Below, piece after piece: positions 58,101 to 64,000 of a DNA stretch of 64,000 nt. Below the pieces are notes generated by a model. That model saw only the letters and a list, made by a program, of their open reading frames with translations. It was not told the DNA's origin and ran no database searches. The first letter of the stretch is position 1. Each line of letters begins with the position of its first letter. Made by a program: the position numbers and the translations under genes. Source of the DNA: Phaseolus vulgaris. Lineage: Eukaryota > Streptophyta > Magnoliopsida > Fabales > Fabaceae. Location of the stretch: positions 15,028,698 to 15,092,697 of the forward strand of contig NC_023749.2 in assembly GCF_000499845.2 (NCBI RefSeq). Reading direction: 5' to 3'.

Positions 58101-58885
58101 TATGTAAGAATTTTTCATGTAAGAATTTTTCATCAATTTCTCAAGACCTAAAAAATATCTAATATCAGAGTCCGTCATTGGATTCCTAGTAGCGAATATT
58201 AAAAGAGTGTTCACTTAGGGTTTTAAACAAAGTAAATTCATTTTTGCTCTTGTTTCCTTTGAGTCCGTTTTTTTAAATGCTAAGTCTATCTCGGTAGTTG
58301 TTGTTGCATGTGAGGTTTCTAGCTTCAGGATTAGTCCCTATTAGCTCAGGGTTCTAGTGATCTAGTTAGAGTTTTTATCAAGACTCTAAGGTGCAGGTTA
58401 AGTTACCCATGAGCTTTTGGTAGGTTTAGAACTCTTAGTAAGCACTTGCTCAAACTCAAGTAATGGAAGCTAGTTTTAATTTCAAATAGAACCCTAGGTT
58501 AGAAGATCTAGAACTGGGGGTGACGTGGTCACCAATTCCAATTTTTGTTTGTAGGATTGATTGTTTTTTAGTAATGTAGGGTATTGTTTGAAATCAAATG
58601 CGAGTATGTTGATTTTGATATGGATTTATGGCAAATGTTTTTGTTTGACTTTGAATGATGTAAATTGGATTACATATAATGACTCTATATAGATTGATAG
58701 AGTGAATTGATGAGAGTATTCCTACCATGTTAAATAAGATATGTGTGGTTTAAATTGTTAAATTGGATTGTATATGTATGATCAAATTAGGAAAAAAAAT
58801 ATGCAGATTTTTCTGCATATCTCCCTCAGGCGAGATAATTCTCGCTCAAGCGATAATAGAATAAAAATATAGAGTACTCTCGAGT
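55136..58885. other. AT-rich intergenic DNA
   Basis: Very AT-rich from 55.2 to 58.1 kb with an (AT)n run at 55351-55370 and no supported gene; the 72-codon frame at 56950-57168 has no recognisable domain. From about 58.15 kb base composition rises and repeat-like text begins. Confidence 0.55.
55351..55370. repeat. (AT)n microsatellite
   Basis: About ten TA units. Confidence 0.9.
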
Positions 58886-60210
58886 TCATTCTGTTAGAAT
58901 ATATGACTTAAACAAGAGAATGGGTAAATTGTTTTTACAAGATTTTTGCAAAGATTGGAAGTAGAGTGAAAAGATCTGTAAAATCAATCAATTGATTTTT
59001 CAGTTCAACTTGATGAGTTATCATATTAACATTTCTTAAGAAAAATCAACCAGTTGTTTTATCGAAACAACTAACTGTTTAATGCAGCCGAATATAAAGA
59101 ACAGAACTTAAAGCAATATATTAGAGTAAGGAAAGAGAAATTCACACTTATGTTAGTTCACTCTTAACTAAGAGCTACATCCAGTCCTTAGCCAACCACT
59201 AAGAATTCACTATGCAATCAAAACTAAATTACAAACCACACCAAGAATGTTGATCTTGAACCCCTCAAAGAACACACAACACTTCTTAGCAACACCACAG
59301 TTTCCAGAAACCCTATATGAAATTGTTTCACCGACAATACAGTATAAAAGAAAAAGTATGAGTACACTTGGGCTTTACAAAACACTAGAACACAAGAATA
59401 GAAAATCTAGTTCCTACTTCACACACGAGCAATGATCCAAAAGCTCTTAATCTTCTCTTGAAAATGCTTTTGATAAAGCTCTCTTGTTCCTTATGAAATG
59501 ATCATAAACAACCTTTATATAGACTTAAGAAAGATGTTAAAACCATTTGATCATTAATTGAAAACAATTAAAAGCATTTAAAAATAGTTTTGGAAACATA
59601 ACAGAATTTTGTTAAAAACACTTGATTATTTTCAAAACAAACTAATTGATTTCTTTTTGTATTAAGGACATCACATAAAACAGCCAGATTATTTATCGAA
59701 ATAATCGACTATTTTTTCCTCACAAAAAAGACAAAAGAAAACAAAGTTTTTTCAAATCCTTTGAAAAACATTAAATACAATTCAATCGGTTGTCACGATA
59801 AATCATCTGGTTGAAAAACTTGTTATAGTCACCAGACTTTGAACATAAGTTTTTTCAGCTGATTGAAAGCACGAAACAACTTACTAAAATTAACACTGAT
59901 TTTAGAAAAATTTCAAAAGAGATCTAAAATCAAATGAACTTTGATCAATGCTAGGTGTAAATTAACAACTCAAAATATACTAAATAACACACACACACAA
60001 CAACAGATTCTTCAACTCTTCAAAGCAGATTTGGAAACATCGAAGCACCTTGTTCAACGTATTCTTGCTCAAGCGAAAAGGAATCTCGCTTAGGCGAAAA
60101 TGGGGTAAATTTAGGGGTGCTCTCGGGTTCAATCTCGCTTAAGCGAGAGGATTTTCGCTTCGACGAGACCCATTCTCACTGAAGCAAAAAAAATCTTGCT
60201 CAAGCCAGTA
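58825..60210. repeat. Cluster of imperfect CTCGC..GCGAG palindromes
   Basis: Motifs such as TCTCGCTCAAGCGAT (58851), TTGCTCAAGCGAAAA, TCTCGCTTAGGCGAAA and TCTCGCTTAAGCGAGAGG (60064-60150) recur, each an imperfect palindrome. The phrase CTCTCG(A/G)GTTCA(A/T)TCT precedes a motif twice, showing a longer repeat unit of roughly 65-70 bases, one copy of which is split by the solo LTR at 58892. Confidence 0.7.
58892..60059 (-). mobile_element. Diverged copia solo LTR, minus strand (~1168 bp)
   Basis: Opens TGTTAGAATATATGACT in plus reading and closes CCTTGTTCAACG. Its middle shares GTTCACTC..AAGAGCTACATCCAG with the SIRE-like LTR (25570-25605), giving the minus orientation. Flanks are CATTC (58887-58891) and TATTC (60060-60064), a target duplication with one change. 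Removing it restores the repeat unit CTCGAGTTCATTCTTGCTCAAGCG. The ORF at 59247-59435 lies inside and is not a gene. Confidence 0.7.
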
Positions 60211-61341
60211 AAAAAAATAAAAAGATTAAACTTTATTTTTGCTTTTTAGAGCCTAGTTTATTATTGTTTATTGTTTTTCAATGCAAAATTTAAATTTTAT
60301 TTAAAAATATGATTAAAGGAACTTAATTATGTGTTTAAGTGAATTTGAATTTGTGATATATATGGATTGTTTAGAAAGTTTAAAATCTGACGTGATTGAA
60401 TGGTGTATTAATGTGTTAAATGATGTATGCAATGAGGTGAAAGTGTGATCAAGACATAGTATTTCCAAGAAAGGAAATATCATGTTGAGATTGTTATTAT
60501 GGTGTATTGATTTGTAGAGTATCCCGTGAATGAGACGATTACGACTCTACTAATATAATGGAATCATATAGATGGAGTTATTCAGTTGGTGACCGTCGAA
60601 AGAGGTTCATTTGACTTAGTCTGAGGTTTAAAAGAACTTATCAAAGCAAATCATATGGATTTACCCTTTCATATGAGATGATGATCATGTGATATTGAGA
60701 TGATTATGCGCACAACTGTGTGGGTTCATAGTGAAAAGTATGATAGGTTCATCTCTTTATGAAAAGTATATAATGTGGATGATGAATATTAATAAACACT
60801 TGACTATTTTGTGAAAATTATGAGAATTTGATGGATTATTTTATATCAGAATTCTTTAAAGTAGCTAGCTTACCGTATGCTTTGTTTTGTGTTTGCTTTC
60901 TTTAATCTGTGATGATTCTGTTAATTTACATTGCAGCAGATGATGATGCAGGAGAGAGAGCTACATAGTAGGAAGATGAAGATGTTTATATTTCCTTTGT
61001 GTTTTTTTGCTATGTGTATTCTTTTATTTATATACATATATAAAGAGAGAGAGATTTGTCTATCTTTATATACTTATTTTGATATTTTATGCATATTATA
61101 ATTATTAGATGTGATAAAAATAGGGATATTACATCATTAAATATTAAGTAAAATAAGAATATTTATGTTAATAATAGATTTATGTATTTAATACTTAAAT
61201 CACAAATTCATCAACATATCATCTTAATTGAAAAAGAAAGTCTTAAATATGTCACCCGTAATGAGTTCATATTATATAATTCCTACGTTATACTATTCAC
61301 AAATATAACACATTATTTTTTAATCAAAAAAATTGATTGAA
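60211..61341. other. Repeat-like non-coding DNA
   Basis: Phrases near 60510-60600 (CCCGTGAATGAGACGATTAC) look like an LTR interior, and GGGATATTACA at 61123-61133 looks like an LTR end, so 58.2-61.13 kb may be one gypsy LTR around the nested copia LTR. I could not find the matching start or target duplication. Confidence 0.4.
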
Positions 61342-62161
61342 TGTTGTACCGTCCTGGTAGTCGGAAGTGATGACGTGGCATCCAGCTACAGTATATGCGT
61401 GTTGACAAGGCGCCAGGTTGGCAGAAGGGAAGGAAGTCGGGGGGCTCGTGAAGTCGCCAGTTATTAAGTTGGCGTGTTCCGATCTCCAGCATACCAGAAC
61501 CGGCGATCACCGGGTTAAAGATGAAGTCGCCGGATGTAAACTCAGGCGACCAAGTGATTGGAGATCGCCAGAGCAAGCACATCGCCAGAGATGAAGGTGG
61601 TGCAGATTATGAAGGTGGCCGGCGAGACCACAGGGAAGGTGTACGAAGGCACCCTAACTCGCCAGTTCTAGTAGAGATCGCGCTCCCAAGTTAGCTATGC
61701 ACTGGGCAGCACCATGCATAAGTAACTTAGCCAAAAGAGAGTCAGAAGCAGCGCCCAAGTCAAGGAGGCTCCAGATGATGGCACGTGTACGACTGGATGC
61801 GAGCCACGTGTCCAGCTGCGTAACTGCCAGGAGAGAGAAAGTGACCAGGTATTTAAGGGTTTCCCAACGAACTTTTGAGGTACGCACGTTCAGATTGTAC
61901 TCTTTACGCTTGCGAGTTCTTGAGCATACTGTGAGAGAGAACATTGCACGGTTCCTTGAGAGTTCTTGAGTGTTATTGCTCTTAGTATTTGGTGGTTCGG
62001 TCACTGACTTGGGCGTTGGAGTGCGATCGGCCGCAGCGGCACCGCTCTGTTCTTTTGCAGGTTCTTGAAGTGGATCGTGACGAAGGACGGAGGTAGAAGC
62101 GGTGCACACGTCGATCCATTGACGAGGCAAGTTCCAAGGTTCAGGTCAACAGGCAGGATCA
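61342..62161 (+). mobile_element. 5' LTR of a Tat-like Ty3/gypsy element (~820 bp)
   Basis: Opens TGTTGTACCGTCC and closes GGCAGGATCA, followed by two bases and the primer site. GC-rich against the surroundings. Family member of the solo LTR at 34890-35690 (shared GATCGGCCGC block and the same ends). A TATA-like TATTTAA lies at 61850-61856. The ORFs on either strand in 61313-62342 fall inside the LTR or leader and are not genes. Confidence 0.85.
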
Positions 62162-62164
62162 TCA

Positions 62165-62182
62165 GGCGCCCACCGTGGGGCC
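62165..62182 (+). other. Primer binding site of the Tat-like element
   Basis: GGCGCCCACCGTGGGGCC starts 3 bases after the LTR end. This text is a hallmark of plant Tat/Ogre-type elements just inside the 5' LTR. Confidence 0.8.
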
Positions 62183-62330
62183 GTGTAAAACTTGTTCCCA
62201 TCCGCAGCGTGAGTTCTTGGAGGTTTTCGTGATTTTCTGTGTGGTTGTGTGCTGGTGCAACCGTAGTTCGCTGTTCATCTAGTTTCGTTCGGTGATTTCG
62301 CGTTTTCCACCGTTCGTTTGGGTTTTTGTT

Positions 62331-62410
62331 CGGTGAAGTCAAGTTTTCTGCTGTTTACGCGAGATTTGTTCGGTGAAGTCAAGTTTTCTGCTGTTTACGC
62401 GAGATTTGTT
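62331..62410 (+). repeat. Exact 40-bp tandem duplication in the leader
   Basis: The 40 bases starting CGGTGAAGTCAAG are repeated without change, and the first ten bases recur a third time with one change. The position is the untranslated leader between primer site and gag, so it could affect packaging or translation signals, or be neutral slippage. Confidence 0.9.
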
Positions 62411-62611
62411 CAGTGAAGTTTGAGTTCTTTCGCTCGTTTGGTTATCCGTGGGAGAAGCGGTGGTTTCTGGTGGAGTTGCAGGTTTCTTTGGAGGTTCGCG
62501 GTGTTCTTGAGTTTTCTTGCGGAGTTTCGCGCAGTTTTTACCGATTGATCGCTGAATCGATCGTAGCTGAAGTAAGTGTTGTTCGCTGCATTCTGTGATT
62601 CGTCAAGTTTC

Positions 62612-64000
62612 ATGAGAAAAATGAGAACCAATCGTTCAAGTCCAGTTGCGCCCGTCGCTGCTGAAGGCGCCGCCGCCATGACCATGGCGCAGATGGCAGA
62701 GATTATGCGCTCGTTGCAGGCAACTGTAGAAGCCTCGCGCATAGAACAGGCGAGAATGCATGAGGACCTGGCCGCCTCTCGGGCCAGGAATGATGAGCTT
62801 AGCAAGGTGACTGAGGAGCTGCGTCAAGCTCTTCAGGAGCAGCAAGGGCGTCCTGTAGTTGAAGAGGTCGCGCCGTCGACGCCGCCTCGTGTGTTCCCTA
62901 TGCCTTTCGTTCAGGTGATTACTGACACGCCTATTCCTACGAGTGTGGTACCTGTTAAGGCTGTTTTTACCGGCGTGGAGGATCCTGAAGCTCATCTCAC
63001 CACGTTCCATACGCAGATGATGCTGTCAGGAGGATCAGACGCCGTATACTGCAAGATGTTCGTGAGCACACTCCAGGGAATGGCGTTGGAATGGTTTGTG
63101 AGCCTGCCTAACGGTCACATAACCAACTTCCAGCAGTTTTCTAAGATTTTCGTCGAGCAGTACATCGTGAATAAGGCACCGCCCAGGGTGTCTTATGATT
63201 TGTTTGATATAAGACAGTATCAGGGAGAGTCCCTCAGGGACTACCTGAATCGCTTTGGGGCGCAGATGGTCAGATCGCCGGCTAAAGATGAGGAAATGCT
63301 GGTATATGCATTTAAGAAGGGTGTGCTGCCAGGACCATTCTGCGAGGCGCTGATCAGGGCTCACCCCGCCACGTTTGCTGAGGTTAGGCGACTTGCGGTG
63401 GCCCACATCGCCGATGAGAGCGAAGTCGCCGAGAAGAGAGGAAGCGTGGCTCCCACCAGGCCACGCGCCCAGACCAGAATCCAGCCACAGAGGGTGCTGG
63501 AGACAGCGGCGGCCAGAAGGGATCAGAGGACTCGCCATCCTTATGATCCAAGGAAGAACAAGGGCAGAAGCCAAGGGCGCCAGCAACCAGCACGCCGGGA
63601 ATACAATCGCCCGCCTAAGCACAAGTTTGTCATGGGATTGGCGGACCTGATCGCCATTCCCAATATATCTGCTAGGTTGAAAGCGCCAGAGAAGGTGGGC
63701 GACAAGGTGCTGGGACCAAAGCCAGATGCCTGGTGTGAGTTTCACCAAGGCTTTGGCCACACCGTGGATTCGTGTTTAGCTTTAGGATACCAGCTCGACG
63801 ATCTGGTAAAGAGCGGGTTCCTAAACGACTATTTGCCGGATAGAAGGACGGGGGGCGCGTCGAGCTCCCAACCAGCAGGTGCTGAGGCTCAGCAGCACGA
63901 GATGCCTACGCACGGAGAAATCCACACCATTGCAGGGGGTTTCTCAGGAGGTGGATGCACCGCATCACGGAGGAAGAGGTACGCGAGGTCTGTGATGACG
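62612..64000 (+). CDS. Gag of the Tat-like Ty3/gypsy element, 3' partial
   Basis: Open from ATG 62612 through the last base (463 codons) with no stop. An upstream ATG in this frame was not needed. Residues ~22-95 are an Ala/Glu/Gln-rich helix, likely coiled coil (MAQMAEIMRSLQATVEASR). Residues ~125-260 form the retrotransposon gag core (KAVFTGVEDPEAHLTTFHTQ, then ALEWFVSLPNGHI, then YDLFDIRQYQGESLRDYLN, then YAFKKGVLPGPF). A basic Arg/Gln region follows (~290-340). Then a CEFHQGFGHTVDSC knuckle (C-x2-H-x4-H-x4-C, ~residues 377-390) leads into a LDDLVKSGFLNDYL motif. This knuckle form is typical of Tat/Ogre-type gag. Codons are GC-rich, unlike host genes here. All ORFs on the opposite strand in this stretch are shadows. 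It looks intact, so the element may be young. Confidence 0.9.
   Translation, partial: MRKMRTNRSSPVAPVAAEGAAAMTMAQMAEIMRSLQATVEASRIEQARMHEDLAASRARNDELSKVTEELRQALQEQQGRPVVEEVAPSTPPRVFPMPFVQVITDTPIPTSVVPVKAVFTGVEDPEAHLTTFHTQMMLSGGSDAVYCKMFVSTLQGMALEWFVSLPNGHITNFQQFSKIFVEQYIVNKAPPRVSYDLFDIRQYQGESLRDYLNRFGAQMVRSPAKDEEMLVYAFKKGVLPGPFCEALIRAHPATFAEVRRLAVAHIADESEVAEKRGSVAPTRPRAQTRIQPQRVLETAAARRDQRTRHPYDPRKNKGRSQGRQQPARREYNRPPKHKFVMGLADLIAIPNISARLKAPEKVGDKVLGPKPDAWCEFHQGFGHTVDSCLALGYQLDDLVKSGFLNDYLPDRRTGGASSSQPAGAEAQQHEMPTHGEIHTIAGGFSGGGCTASRRKRYARSVMT

Noticed and set aside
63035..63760. 241-codon minus-strand ORF at the right edge
   Set aside because: Antisense of the GC-rich gag frame, which has clear family motifs on the plus strand.
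1..64000. CRISPR arrays, bacterial operons, phage genes, tRNA or rRNA genes
   Set aside because: I looked for regularly spaced repeats with unique spacers, ribosome binding site-led gene runs and RNA gene signatures and saw none; the tandem repeats present have no spacers.

Overview
The window is a plant nuclear segment, AT-rich and crowded with transposons. A Phaseoleae-type legume (Vigna or Phaseolus-like) is my best guess, judged from a SIRE/Maximus-type Ty1/copia element, the style of its Ty3/gypsy LTRs and the CTCGCTTAAGCGAG-type motifs. That is an inference from memory, since no marker gene fixes the species. I recognise three host genes: a small single-pass membrane protein (37.6 kb), a Gly-rich cell-wall protein (41 kb) and a five-exon clade-E type PP2C phosphatase (50.3-53.2 kb). 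Nearly everything else is mobile DNA.

Layout. 0-5 kb: the 3' end of a Ty3/gypsy element (pol tail, PPT, LTR) on the plus strand, then a truncated gypsy element on the minus strand. 5-8 kb: Athila-like non-coding retrotransposon sequence. 8.1-24.2 kb: an old decayed CACTA (En/Spm) transposon split by several insertions. Element 1, a gag-only gypsy derivative, sits at 8987-15498 with TSD AATGT. It carries one solo LTR inside its primer binding site (TSD GGTAT) and another inside its 3' LTR (TSD ACTTC). Two more solo LTRs sit at 19842-20828 (TSD GGTGT) and 21342-22287 (TSD TTCCT/TTCCC). 24.8-36.3 kb: a minus-strand gypsy LTR split by a SIRE-like copia element (25039-35770), whose 5' LTR is itself split by a GC-rich solo LTR (34890-35690, TSD CAACC). 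The copia element carries an extra intact 394-codon ORF between pol and its 3' LTR.

36.3-55 kb: the gene-bearing part, with a decayed copia gag-pol (42-44 kb), Athila-like and other repeats (44-48 kb) and a complete 382-bp CACTA-type foldback MITE (TSD TGC). 55-61.3 kb: very AT-rich intergenic DNA with a diverged copia solo LTR set in a sequence full of imperfect CTCGC palindromes. 61.3-64 kb: the 5' end of a GC-rich Tat-like gypsy element (LTR, PBS, leader and an open gag running off the window).

The matching 5-bp or 3-bp target duplications let the order of insertion be read directly. The window is therefore mainly a record of nested transposition and LTR-LTR recombination. I found no convincing new multi-gene system. 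The observations most worth following are the intact extra ORF of the copia element, the gag-only derivative, and the pol tails encoded inside LTRs.
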